Assembly: GCA_026122225.1 (NCBI GenBank)
Contig: JANEZZ010001955.1
Coordinates: 124,001-188,000 of the forward strand
Length of the DNA: 64,000 nucleotides
Origin: Heloderma charlesbogerti
Lineage: Eukaryota; Chordata; Lepidosauria; Squamata; Helodermatidae
Reading direction: 5' to 3'
The position numbers and the translations under genes were made by a program. Under the pieces are notes generated by a model, which saw only the letters and a list, made by a program, of their open reading frames with translations, did not search any database and had not been told where the DNA came from. Of the stretch, positions 45,044 through 55,734 are shown piece after piece (position 1 is the first letter of the stretch; each line of letters begins with the position of its first letter).

Positions 45044-45486
45044 CAGAGTGGCATAGTAGTTAAGAGTGCTGGACTTTGCGGAGTTGTTGTTGTTGTTGTT
45101 CAATCATTAAGTCGTCTCCGACTCTTCGTGACCCCATGGACCATAGCACACCAGGCCTTCCTGTCCTCCACTCTCTCCTGGAGCGTGCTCTCAAATTCAT
45201 ATTCATTGCATTGGTGATGCTATCTAGCCATCTCATCCTCTGCCGTCCCCTTCTCCTTTTGCCAACCCACTCCAGTATTCTTGCCAAGAAAACCCCATGG
45301 ACTTTGCAGAGACCAAGGTTCAATTCCCCAGTCAAAGTCTAGCATTCTAATGAAACTCTCTGGGTGACTCGGGGCCAGTCATTCTTTCTCATCCTAACCT
45401 ACCTCATGAGGTTGCTGTGAGGATAACATGGGGTGGAGTGGACCATGTATGCCAGGTCAAGAGCTCCCTGGAGGAAGGAAAGGGAA
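45044..45486 (+). mobile_element. tRNA-headed L2-tailed SINE split by Bov-B
   Basis: Left part 45044-45083 (cagagtggcatagtagttaa, gagtgctggactttgc), right part 45299-45486 (aggttcaattccccagtc ... ggtgactcggggccagtc ... gagctccctggaggaagg). The Bov-B piece lies between. Confidence 0.85.
45084..45298 (-). mobile_element. Bov-B LINE 3' fragment, minus strand
   Basis: Flanked by a 13-bp duplication ggactttgcggag / ggactttgcagag (45071-45083 and 45299-45311). The (ttg)n tail and caatcattaagtcgtctccg mark the 3' end. Minus-strand peptide KRRRGRQRMRWLDSI. Extremely 5'-truncated (215 bp). Confidence 0.92.
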
Positions 45487-45778
45487 AAGTGCAAGACTGA
45501 ATATACTGATGTAGAGCTTTGAGTGTGCATAGTGCTCTAGGATATGCATTTCCTTCATCACATCATCTACTGGAGTTAGGTTACTATTGTTCCCAGATTG
45601 GGAACTGAGGCTGTGAGTGTCTCACTTCTCAGAGACAAGTCCAATACTATTGATTGGTTCTCAGCTGATCGTGATTCCAGCAGTCTGCTTGAATTAAAGA
45701 GCACAAATGATCTTGCTGACATTATTCAGAGATAAGTCAAAGCCTATCCTCCTGATTGGTTTCCAGACACTGTGCTAG
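45487..45778. other. Unassigned spacer
   Basis: Nothing recognised. Confidence 0.3.
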
Positions 45779-45985
45779 TTGTTGTTGTTGTTCAGTCGTT
45801 CAGTCGTGTCCGACTCTTCGTGACCCATGGACCATAGCACGCCAGGCCTTCCTGTCCTGCGCTCTCTCCCGGAGCGTGCTCAAGTCCATCTTCATGGCAT
45901 TGGTGGTGCTATCTAGCCATCTCATCCTCTGCCGGCCCCTCCTCCTTTGGCCTTCAGTCTTTCCCAGCATCAGGGTCAGTTTATG
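45779..45985 (-). mobile_element. Bov-B LINE 3' fragment, minus strand
   Basis: (ttg)n tail, then agtcgtgtccgactcttcgt and ccatctcatcctctgccgg, the antisense of the ORF2 end. It is truncated after agtctttcccagcatcag. Confidence 0.9.
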
Positions 45986-46052
45986 TGGGTCATATGGCCC
46001 ATACAGGAACGATTGGCAGCAGCATTCCCCAACCGCCCTTCACAGGCTCAGC

Positions 46053-46309
46053 TAGGGATGGCAGAGAATTCCGCCATGGGTCACGGTGAGGCCAAATGCC
46101 AGTGCATTCGGCCCCCCAAACTCCATGGCAGAACGGCCTGCCACCTCCTCGCCCCCCCCTGCAGATCCCCCCCGGGACGAGACTCACCTGGGGCGGATCT
46201 TCCGAGCGGCAGCAGCTTCGGCGGCAGCTCCAGCGGCAGCAGCGGTGGCAGTCGGTCTTCTGACCAGCTGCCGCCACCACCATTTCCACTCTGGTAAAAA
46301 AGAAAGAAA

Positions 46310-46350
<41 letters not shown>

Positions 46351-47046
46351 GAAAGACGTGATAGGCTACATAAAGATTTACGTAGCCTATCATGACTAGG
46401 TTAAAAAAAAACAACGACGTGATAGGCTACGTAAATCTTTACGTAGCCTATCATGGCTGGGTGGGTTAAAAAAAAACGTGTATGCAAATACGTTCCTTAT
46501 TTTTGCCCTCTTAATCTACATAAATAGTTACGTAGACTATGACGGCGAAAATCAAGGGGAATGCAAATAGTGTAGCGGGCGCTATTTGCGTCCCTTTTTG
46601 ATTCCCCATTTTAGCCTACGTAAATATTTATGTAGGCTAAAACGGGGAATCAAAAAGGGACGCAAATAGCGCCCGCTACGCTATTTACGTTCCCCTTTAT
46701 TTTTGCCGTCATAGTCTACGTAAATATTTATGTAGATTAAGAGGGCAAAAAATAAGGAACGCAAATGGCAGTGGCCGTAGCCGCCGCCATTTGCTTACGC
46801 GGTTGTTGTTGTTTTTTACCCAGAGCCCTCCGCGGCCAGAAATCCGGCTGCGGATGGCTCTGGCCTGGCCGGGCCTGGCCGGCTGCTCTGCAGAGCTGCC
46901 GCGGAGCACAGCAGGCCGCGGAGGATTCCAGGGGGGAGGTACGGAGTGCCTCCCCCCCGGCGAGGATTCCAGGGGGAGGGACGGAATGCCTCCCCCTCAC
47001 CATCAACATAATCCACGAACAGGTAAGTGACTTTTGTACATCCCTA
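46053..47046 (+). mobile_element. Complete ~1-kb foldback hAT-type MITE with nested palindromes
   Basis: TAGGGATG and CATCCCTA ends with a perfect 8-bp duplication ggctcagc (46045-46052 and 47047-47054). GC-rich shoulders (gagcggcagcagcttcggcg; ctggcctggccgggcctgg) frame a (gaaa)n run (46301-46356). Then come two tandem hairpins with gataggctac stems (46358-46400, 46417-46456) and a palindrome 46492-46759 with arms of about 134 nt centred near 46625. Smaller palindromes built on ctacgtaaat lie within each arm. No open frame shows a transposase. Confidence 0.93.
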
Positions 47047-47159
47047 GGCTCAGCCAAACATATCTCAAACCAACAAATAGCTCAGGACCTGAACTTCAGT
47101 TCTTCAAGGACTGCTTTCTTCTGTATGTTCCTCCCTGCATGCTCTGTTCAATATGTGAG

Positions 47160-47500
47160 GCCTTGAACCAGGTTCCATGGGTAAATGAGATATGGTAGGT
47201 AGCCATTAGGGGCAGGGTCTTTTTGGTAGTGGCTTCATTTTGTGGAACGCCCCCCCAACATTTTACTCTTTTAGGTGTCTGGCCAGAACATGGTAGTTCC
47301 AGAAGGATTCTAGTTGATTGGTCTCAGCTTTAGCACTTTTCCTCCATAACTGATGCTTTGTGAGATCGGAATGATTGATTTCCAAATTTATAGTGGATAT
47401 GTATTTTATCTTGTATGATATGTTTGTGCTGTAAGCCACTTTGAGCTCACTTCTGAAATAAGGTGGCTGTTTACAGTTTCGAAATGAAGAAATAAAGGAA
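47160..47500 (+). mobile_element. L2-like LINE 3' end, plus strand
   Basis: gcagggtctttttggtagtg and gcttcattttgtggaacgcc resemble the L2 'GR.F.VVA...GTP' segment. It ends with gtaagccactttgagctcac and gaaataaagg, an L2-type terminus. Confidence 0.55.
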
Positions 47501-47964
47501 ACATATCTGATGTTGAAACTACAGGGTGTTTTTTGTGCGGGCAGTGTGGCTTGGTTTGAAAAGATTATATCAATGGCCCCCCTGTCCCTGAGTGGGTCCA
47601 CCTCCTTGCCACTGACATCACTCACCACTGCCCATTCATTTGCTGGGTCCAATCCTCACAACTGCGCACAAAGAGAGAGCATGGCAAGTGGAGGGTATGG
47701 TGCTACCACCTCACTCTTGTCACTGCTAAGAGAGGGCTGGTGAACAGGCAGGCAGCAATCGCAAGCAGGAGGAACAGCAAAGCCAGGATGCTCTGAGAGT
47801 CAGAAATGGGTCCGCTGCAAGGGTGTGGACTTCAGCAAGTGCCCACTGATACCGATCCTTGACACCAACCTAAGGTGGATTGCATGTGGCAATCAGGTGC
47901 TCACAGCCTTCAGAATATGCTTGTTTCATAACTCAGCCCATATCTCAGGTCAGAAGTTAGCGCA
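47501..47964. other. Unassigned stretch
   Basis: Nothing recognised. Confidence 0.3.
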
Positions 47965-48012
47965 GGGTTGGGGAACCTCTTCCAGTCCAAGCCGGCCAAA
48001 TTCAAAACTCCG

Positions 48013-48985
48013 TGTTAGGAATTTTTAGAAAAGGAATTGAGAATAAAACTGCCCATAACATACTGCCCCTGTACAAATCTATGGTGTGGCCGCACTTGGA
48101 ATACTGTGTACAGTTCTGGTCACCACGCCTAAAAAAAAAAAGATATTGTAGAGCTGGAAAAGTGCAGAAAAGGGCAACTAAAATGATCAAGGGCCTGGAG
48201 CAAGTCCCCTACGAGGGAAGGTTACAACAGCTGGGATTGTTTAGCTTGGAAAAAGGAGGGTAAGGGGAGACATGATTGTTGTTGTTCAGTCGTTAAGTCG
48301 TGTCTGACTCTTCGTGACCCCATGGACCATAGCATGCCAGGCCTTCCTGTCCTCCACTCTCTCCTGGAGTGTGCTCAAATTCATATTCATTGCATCGGTG
48401 ATGCTATCTAGCCATCTTATCCTCTGCCGTCCCCTTCTCCTTTTGCCTTCCATCTTTCCCAGCATCAGGGTCTTTTCCAGTGAGCTTTCTCTTCGCATTA
48501 GGTGGCCAAAATATTGGAGCTTCAGCTTCAGTATCTGTCCTTCCAATGAGGAGTGTGGAGAATGTGGATACGGAGACATTTTTCTTCCTCTCTCAAAATA
48601 GTAGAACCTGGGGTCATCCTATGAAGCTGATTGGTGGGAGATTCAGGACAGATAAGAGGAAGTCCTTCTTTGCACAGTGCATCGTTAAACTACGGAATTT
48701 GCTACCACAGGATGTAGGGATGGCCACCAATTTGGATGGCTTTAAAAAGGGGTTAGAGAAATTCCTGGAGGAGAAGGCTATTGATGGCTAGTAGTCCTGA
48801 TGGCTATGTGCTACCTCCAGTACAAGAGGCAGTGAGCCTATGTACACCAGTTGCTAGGTGCTATTGCACTCATGTCCTGTTTGTGGATTTCCTGTGGGCA
48901 GCTGGTCGGCCACTGTGTGAACAGAATGCTGGACTAGGTGGACCTTTGGTCTGATCTAGCATGGCTCTTCCTATGTTCTTAATTT
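48013..48985 (+). mobile_element. CR1-clade LINE 3' part, plus strand, split by Bov-B
   Basis: Translated pieces LYKSMVWPHLEYCVQFWSP, KVQKRATKMIKGLE and LFSLEKGG (48050-48260), then, after the insert, FRTDKRKSFFAQ and LDGFKKGLEKFLEE (48640-48780), are CR1-type ORF2 C-terminal motifs. The 3' end ggctcttcctatgttcttaa closes at 48981. It is a different subfamily from the 35418 and 53617 copies. Confidence 0.88.
48274..48571 (-). mobile_element. Bov-B LINE 3' fragment inserted in CR1
   Basis: 8-bp duplication ggagacat (48266-48273 and 48572-48579). The minus-strand peptide KLKLQYFGHLMRRESSLEKT then KRRRGRQRIRWLDS is the Bov-B ORF2 C-terminus. Confidence 0.92.
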
Positions 48986-49315
48986 CAGAGAAGCTCTTTG
49001 GGGCTGCATTCCATGAGTGGGTTAGGCCAAAAGCTAAGGGGGTGAGACCAAAATATGAAAAGGACCAGCATATTGTACCTGAAAGCCCTTCCTGCCAGTA
49101 ACCAAGCTTTTGAAGAGGCATTTCAACCTTTTAGAATGAGAAGAAACTGTACAAAAGCTTGGAAATCACCAGATGACTGGGGGTTGAGGAAAGAGGGTAG
49201 AGCATAGGGAAGGGATGATGGCATGACCATCAGGGCAACCCTGGAGGGCTGGATTGGGATCCCAGGCAGGCCAGATTTTGCCCCCAGGTCTGAGGTTCCC
49301 CACCCTTGAAATACT

Positions 49316-49623
49316 GGATAAATATTCCTTGAGTGTTGGATGCTGGAGTGTAACTTCCATGGATGATAGAGGGTAGTTTTCCCAGGTTCGGGATGGGGGG
49401 GGGTGCTACTACAGCATCTAACAGGACTAGTTCTCTCTGTGCCTGAGCTCACAGATCTGCCTGACTTAGTTAGGAAGAATCAAACCATTAACATCAATAT
49501 TTTCTTGCTTGGTGATAATAGTTTTGTCTTCGTTGTTTAAGATGTGTCAAGAATTGCCCTCATTAGAGAATGTCCCACCCCATCAAGCAAGTATTCTACC
49601 AGTCATATAACCACTAACAAGCC

Positions 49624-49654
<31 letters not shown>

Positions 49655-50456
49655 ATTCAGTATAATTTCTATTCTCTCTGTGTGTTCTTTCTGGCAGGAG
49701 GACAAATTGTGGGCCAGTCACTAGGTCTGGTAATTGAATTCCATTCTGCCAACATACTACGTTCCTCCTTTAAGTAAGACTTTCTTGATCAGTGGAAGAA
49801 AATGGCCTCAAATTGTGACTGGTGTGTGAGGTAGCCCTCCCGCAAATAGCTCCGTGCCATATTGACTTCTCAGCATGAGGAGAGAAAATTGCAGCACAAA
49901 TGGCTTCATGTCACAAGCAGACATGGACCTGCTGCTCAAGCACTAGGTCTTTTTCTACTTGGATGGTGCTGCCAGGGGCAGGAACATCAGCAAATGCCGT
50001 TACACCGGGAAAGCAGAGGGAGAGATATGGGGAGCACAATAGGATTACTTACAGAGATTACTTTGCCTGTGAATTGCTTTAATTCAGCTCAGCACAATTG
50101 TGCAGTTAACGTTGCTTTTCGCAGCAATGCCTGCTGTCCTCGGGAATGTGATTTGGTGTGAGTTTGTATTGGATGGGGAGGTGGGGATGAGAGGTTTGTT
50201 TTCTTTTTAAAAAAGAAGTTAGTTAGACTGAATGGTATGTCCAGTGAGGAGTGTTTTTGGTGCACAAGCACATCCCAAATTTGCTCAAGTTTTGAAAACC
50301 TTATTGCAGTGGTGACTGGTGTGATGGAAGGCTGTGCAGCCAACGCTAGGGGCAGCCAATTGACTGCAGGAGGCAAGAGGGCACAGTTAGTAGGTAGAGC
50401 CAACTAGCTCTAGTTATCTCCCCATCCTCCTCTTTTGCAAAGACCCTGAGGACACT
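49316..50456. other. Unassigned stretch with a low-repeat island
   Basis: (gt)n at 49630-49654. The segment 50040-50165 (ttgcctgtgaattgctttaa ... tgcttttcgcagcaatgcct) is repeat-free and CpG-containing, a weak candidate for conserved non-coding DNA. Confidence 0.3.
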
Positions 50457-50900
50457 TAGGGAGCAATCCTATGGCCCCTAGAGAGAGTCAGGGAGGTATA
50501 GGGTAGTTCAGATTCCTCGATCCAAGATCAGAGTCACTGCCCCGACTTCGGAGCCAGGAATCCAAACTCCCCCCCTCCTCCCCCTCGCAGTTGGCATGAA
50601 GAGAACTGTGCTGGCTGCCTCTCCAAGGATGCAAAAGCAACCTCAGAGAGGAGAGAAAGGGGACATGCCAGTGGCGATAGAGGGGAGAGGAATGTGGAGG
50701 CCAGCTTACGATGTATTCCCAGGCCTCCCCAGCCTCCTTCCCTCCGGCTCCGACATGTCCCTGCTAGGCAGACAAAAATGCCTGTCCAGCCAAAATGCAG
50801 AGTGGGAGGAGCACAAAGGCCAAGATAGCCTCCACCCTTCCTCCCGCTCTACATTGGATGGCCATAAGCCTCCAGGTTCAGAGGCTGACAGCCATCCAGA
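50457..50900 (+). repeat. Unclassified ~450-bp dispersed repeat, copy 3
   Basis: Starts gggagcaatcctatggcccc, has ttggcatgaagagaactgtg and ctggctgcctctccaag, and is co-linear with 2590-3066 and 39916-40400. Confidence 0.5.
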
Positions 50901-52998
50901 GAAAATTGAACCCTTAAGCAATTCATTACAATTACAGAGCTGAAGAATTAAAATGAAAAACAGGGTCTTAACTTGGTTCGGAAGGGTTGAGTGCTGTCAC
51001 ACTCGGTCCTGTGCTGGGAGAAAAGGTGTGTGCAGCCTCCACCATCCCTTACAGCCACCCTCATATTTCCTTCATGCCCTCTTACAGCCACACCAATCTT
51101 CCAGTGCACCACTCCCTGAAGGAGGAGTTTGGCCCCAGATCTTTCAGAGGCAGCATCACTTGTCCAGTCTTTGAAATTAAGCTTGTCTGCAAAACACAGC
51201 TTTGAAAATGGCTGGATGACTATCGAGGATACTGTAGTTCCCTCCTGTATTGCAGATCTTGTATTGAGCAGAGCTTTGGACCAGATGGCCTACAAAAAGC
51301 CTTCCACTATTCTAGGTGCCACAAGACTGTGGGTTGTTTTTCTACAATTTAGGAACTCAGAATTGGATTTGACACACAACAAAGAATGTCTGGAACAGAG
51401 GGAGATATGAAGCACCTGGCCATACAATATCCAGGGTGGGATATTCAGTATATGAAAATATTTAATTGGACTAGAGTTTGGTGTCAAGTACTCTGAGGCT
51501 TAAGCCAGGAATGCCATAGGCTTAGGCTGGGGGCTAATGTAATGAGTTACTGTGTCTGCTCTGGCCTCAGAGGCCTCTTCATGCACGTAAGAGAAGAGGG
51601 ATGTCCCTGGACATGGTCTGCAGGCGTATCGTGCAGCACCCTTGTTGGACCTAAGCAAGTATGGGCCTGTTCAGTGCAACATGGGAGGCCACCTGGGAAC
51701 CTTGTATATGCCACCTTCCGTGAGTTCCATGATGACAGGATGCATGTCAGGTTTCAGCTCTTCCAGAAGACCCAACTCCAGCTACATATCACAAAGGATA
51801 CAGGGGCAGAGCACATTATTGGGACATGTTGTTGATTGATGATAACGAAGGTGAACTAGCAACCCCTTGAAATACATCATGTGGTTTAAAGGATCCACAG
51901 AGAAGAGTGAAGTGTTTGTGTCTTGGAAAGACTTCATGATGCCTTTTCAACTGCTTGGTCACTTGCAGCAAAGAGGGCAATGCTCAGGAAGTGTTCAAGA
52001 CTGCTCATGCTGCAATCTGAGATCCAAGTTAGGTTCTTCTTTGTCATCAGAAAGTCCAGAATTGGATTTGTATTCTATGATGATTGAATGGTGCATAGCA
52101 TCCCACTGACTTGTACAGAGCTGGATTGCCTTTATAGCACCGTTGAACAAAGTATACATAAGGTCAGACATATCAGCAGGTCTGTCTTAAAGATGACATG
52201 CAAGAAATGAAGCACTGAAGCAATACTCTTAATGCCATTTTGTACTGCAGTTGAATTTCACTGTATATCAGTGACCTAAGGTTGGGGGAGATTGGCGCTG
52301 TTCATTTACAAGGCTGGAGAGTGTAGAGGTAAATGGCTTGTTTGTGTTGAATCCCAGCTGTAAGGTATTGATGTATTTCAGAGGCAGACAACACTGTATA
52401 CAACCACTGTAGGAAGGATACATTTGAGCCATTTATGCATAGTGAAATTGGTCATCGCAGGAATTTCCCAGCATGCCAACCTGTAACATCTCATATTTCT
52501 GATACGCATCAGCTAGCTCAGAGGATATTTTCAAAGGGGAGGCTAAGCACAGTCATTTCTCCTCCTGAGGAACTTGAACTGTGAGGAGATATATACATTT
52601 CTTCTGAGACTGCAATTCTCTGTAGTCCAAACACAAAGTTATAACAAGTTCTGATTTCTTCGCTCTGCTAACTAGTGAGGAATATTCAGTTCTTAAGTTA
52701 TACATAACTTTCTGCTTTCCCTTTGAAATTTTGGTTGGCAACCGCAAGCCCCCATGCTAAATCTGTCCCCTTGAGTTGCATCAGCTGGCCCCCTGACTTG
52801 CCGACTTCATCAAAAAAAGGGTATCGATTTGTCATATATGTGGTAATTAGGCAGTAGGCATGGCTGCTGTTGGCCTACCTCCATCTCCATTCCCTTGTTA
52901 ACCCATCAAATCCTGATGACCAGGACCTTAAAGTGTGTGTGTGTTTTAAAAAATATGGTTTGGCCAGTCAAATATCAGAAAGCCAAGTGCCCTATGAC
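50901..52998. other. Long unassigned stretch
   Basis: No LINE, SINE or hAT ends found over 2 kb. A minus-strand peptide at 52553-52747 contains CLDYREL, faintly like a Ty3/Gypsy RT, but nothing else supports it. It may be an old retroelement or single-copy DNA. Confidence 0.3.
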
Positions 52999-53492
52999 TA
53001 GGGACGTTGCAGGAGTCTGAGAAGGGGGTGGAGTCTGATAGACCCCCCCCCCCAACTCAGCATCCCAGACTCCATTTGCTGAGCCACCACACTCACTGGA
53101 CCCCTCACTGAGTGCCCATGAAGTCCGCGATCACCTGGAGGCCGCCTGTCCTCTTAGGAAGCCGCCATTTTGCATTAAAAAGGTAGCATGGTAGTTTCTG
53201 GATATGTAATGCTATGTAAATCATGGCCGTAAATGGTCCATTCGTGCCTGTAATGTTGCATAAATGGCCCTTTTATGGCCACCATGTACATAACACTGCA
53301 TATCTGGAAACCGCCGATCATCCGTTTTCACACAAAATGGCAGCTGGCGAAGAAGATGGGCAGCCCCACAGCACTTGCCAGGTGCTTGTCAGGTGTTGCA
53401 GTGGCTTGTGCAGCATACCAAGAGGGGTGGGCGGTGGTGGCAGCTCAATGAGCACCTGCAAAGCTGGACAGAGGTGAATCTGTCCATCCCTA
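52999..53492. mobile_element. Foldback hAT-type MITE
   Basis: TAGGGACG and CATCCCTA ends. The flanks cctatgac and gctattatgac are similar only if a gap is allowed. The core 53185-53310 is a hairpin around taatgttgcataaatggc; outer arms gccgccattttgcat and cacaaaatggcagctgg. Same subfamily as 581-1771. Confidence 0.75.
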
Positions 53493-53616
53493 GCTATTAT
53501 GACTGAAATAGTGTTTGTTCTAGATTAGGGGAGATGATCGTTTGGTCCTCATTTTTAAGCAAACTGACGTAATTCACACTTTCAAGTCTCTGATGTGGAT
53601 TGGAACACAGTTATCA
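53493..53616. other. Unassigned spacer
   Basis: Nothing recognised. Confidence 0.3.
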
Positions 53617-54534
53617 CAGAATCATAGAATCATAGAATAGTAGGGTTGGAAGGGTCCTACAAGACCATCAAGTCCAACCCCCTGCTCAATGCAGGTATCC
53701 AAGTCAAAGCATCCCTGACAAGTGGCTGTCCAGCTTCATCTTGAATGCCTCTAGTGTAGGAGATCCCACCACCTCCCTAGGTCATTGGTTCCATTGTCAT
53801 ATTGCTCTGACACTCAGGAAGTTTTTCCTGATGTTCAGCCGGAATCTGGCTTCCTGTAACTTGAGCCCATTATTCCGTGTCCTGCACTCTGGGATGATCG
53901 AGAAGAGATGCTGGCTTTCCTCTCTGTGACAACCTTTCAAGTACTTGAAGAGTGCTTTCATATCTCCCCTCAATCTTCTCTTTTCAAGGCTAAACATGCC
54001 CAGTTCTTTCAGTCTGTCTTCAATACGGCTTTGTTTCCAGTCCCCTGATCATCTTTGTTGCCCTTCTCTGAACCCTCTCCAGTTTGTCTGCATCCTTCTT
54101 AAAATGTGGTGCCCAGAACTGGACTCAAAATGAGGCCTAACCAGTGCTGAGTAGAGGAGAACTAGTACTTCACATGATTTCACAGAATCACAGAATCATA
54201 GGGTTGGAAGGGGCCTACAAGACCATCGAGTCCAACCCCCTGCTCAATGCAGGAAGCCTGATTCCCAGGCAGTCTCCCATCCAAGTACTAACCAGGGCTG
54301 ACCCTGCTAAGCTTCCGAGATCAGACTAGATTAGGTGCATCCAGCCCTTTGCTCATTTGGAAGGTATACTTCTATTAATGCAGCCCAAAATAGCATTTGC
54401 CTTTTTTGCAGCCACATCACACTGTTGGCACATATTCAGCTTGTGATCTACAACAATTTCAGGATCCTTCTCAGTTGTAGTATTGTTGAGCCAAGTATCC
54501 CCTGTCTTGTAACTGCATTTGGTTTCTTTCTCCA
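53617..54534 (-). mobile_element. CR1 LINE 3' part, minus strand, hosting a 5S-CR1 SINE
   Basis: The antisense tail atcatagaatcatagaatag begins it. Minus-strand peptides include VVDHKLNMCQQCDVAAKKAN, AILGCINRS (54353-54450), [20 protein letters not shown] and [15 protein letters not shown]. The SINE at 54181-54354 interrupts the ORF; removing it with one attt copy restores acatgatttggaaggtat. Frame breaks make it a pseudogene. Confidence 0.92.
54181..54354 (-). mobile_element. 5S-rRNA-headed SINE with CR1 tail, minus strand, copy 2
   Basis: In sense from 54354: gagcaaagggctggatgcac, then tagtctgatctcggaagctt, agcagggtcagccctggtta and gtacttggatgggagactgc, then the CR1 tail ggttggactcgatggtcttg ... 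accctatgattctgtgatt. Its ends are defined precisely because it sits inside a CR1 copy, with a 4-bp duplication attt (54177-54180 and 54355-54358). Confidence 0.88.
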
Positions 54535-54745
54535 AATTTTGTGATGCAATTCTCACCTTGAAAAATTTCACACACAAATGTGTATATTGCGAAAATATGT
54601 GTACACAATTGCATATAACTGGGAAAGTAACAGAGAAAAATATGCATATTAGGGAAAGTTGCATACAAAAATGTGTATATCAGAGGAAATTGCATACAAA
54701 AATGAATAAGCTTTTTGTGCTTTCAAAAAATAAATACATTGCAGG
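54535..54745. mobile_element. Possible decayed AT-rich MITE interior
   Basis: Repeated units such as gtgtatattgcgaaaatatgt and ttgcatacaaaaatg resemble the AT-rich hAT cores, but no ends are seen. Confidence 0.35.
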
Positions 54746-55734
54746 CTGATGTGGAAATGGAATGGAATGGAATGGAATGGACATACGAGTGAATATATAT
54801 GAAACTGGCAAGAACTGGAAGTGAACTTGGTCATACCTTGGTTGTGTTTTAAGCCCAACTGCATCCAAGGAATAGAATCCCCCCCTTTTTTTAACCCTCC
54901 ATTTGAGGCAGATCCTGGAGCCCTTACATTTAATCAGTGCTACATGGTTGGAGTTGATCCGCATTCCATCTGCCTTTGTCTTTCAGCCTCTCTCTTTCTT
55001 AATCTTGCATGCCAGTGGGATTCACTCACATCCATCCCAGAGGGCAGGCACTTTTATGCAAGGCATGCAGGACATTAAAATTCAGGAAGATAATATGCAA
55101 ATCCGTATCTGAACTTCGATGCTTATCTGTCTGAACCCCTGAAATCCATCACCGATTCCCAACGCGTGTCGCAAAGAGGCTGGGTGAAAATAAATCATTT
55201 GTATAGAAGATGTGCAGTCTCCCACAGCTGGTTTTCGTATTTCAATCTCATCAGAAAACTCAAAATTGCTCCCATTGTATCCAAGGGTGTCATTTCAACA
55301 CAAGCACCGTTTGGATTGTATGAGTGAAGTGATGTTAACAGGAGAACATTGGCTTATAATTGTGACTATTTGCCTGGGCGAGATAATGGCTTTCCTGCTG
55401 AAGGTGAGCTGCTGCAGACATCAAGATTGCCATGTTCACAAGGTCTGTTACATAAAGGGGTGATGGTAATTATTAGGATAAAACATCTGTACTTTTCAAA
55501 GCACATGGGCATTGGGTTGACTAGTGAAATTATAATGTGTCAAGCCAGCTGAGTGTAGAAAATCCCATTGACCAGTGGAGATGTCTTGTTATTTGCATTG
55601 TTTGATGACATCCTGTCTATGGTTGCAGGCACCAGGAGTTCATTCCTATCTGATCCTTGGGGAAGGGAAAAGCCTTGAATTTGTAAAGGGTTGGGTTCAC
55701 CCCGCATTTTCCCTAGATGGGTGATTTCACCCAC
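54746..55734. other. Unassigned stretch with (TGGAA)n and a low-repeat island
   Basis: (tggaa)5-6 at 54752-54780. The segment 55120-55460 (accgattcccaacgcgtgtc ... tgactatttgcctgggcgag) is free of visible repeats and keeps CpGs. No clear exon: frames there are open only for short distances. Confidence 0.3.

Larger units (their letters stand above)
47965..49315. mobile_element. hAT-like MITE (ggttggggaacct family) hosting CR1 and Bov-B
   Basis: The left end cagggttggggaacctcttc (47964-47983) and right end gaggttccccacccttg (49292-49308) are terminal inverted repeats. Inner sequence after the CR1 (48986-49240) has ggggctgcattccatgagtg and aggcatttcaaccttttag, shared with 59185-59516. No matching 8-bp TSD was seen. 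Confidence 0.6.

Noticed and set aside
46765..47166. GC-rich frame that might mark a CpG island promoter
   Set aside because: The GC-rich stretch is the shoulder of the hAT copy at 46053-47046 and occurs likewise at 20-200; it is not a host promoter.
52553..52747. Ty3/Gypsy reverse transcriptase remnant (CLDYREL)
   Set aside because: A single 7-residue similarity without flanking RT motifs is too weak.
54752..54780. Satellite of (TGGAA)n type
   Set aside because: Only five or six units; a short microsatellite and not a satellite array.
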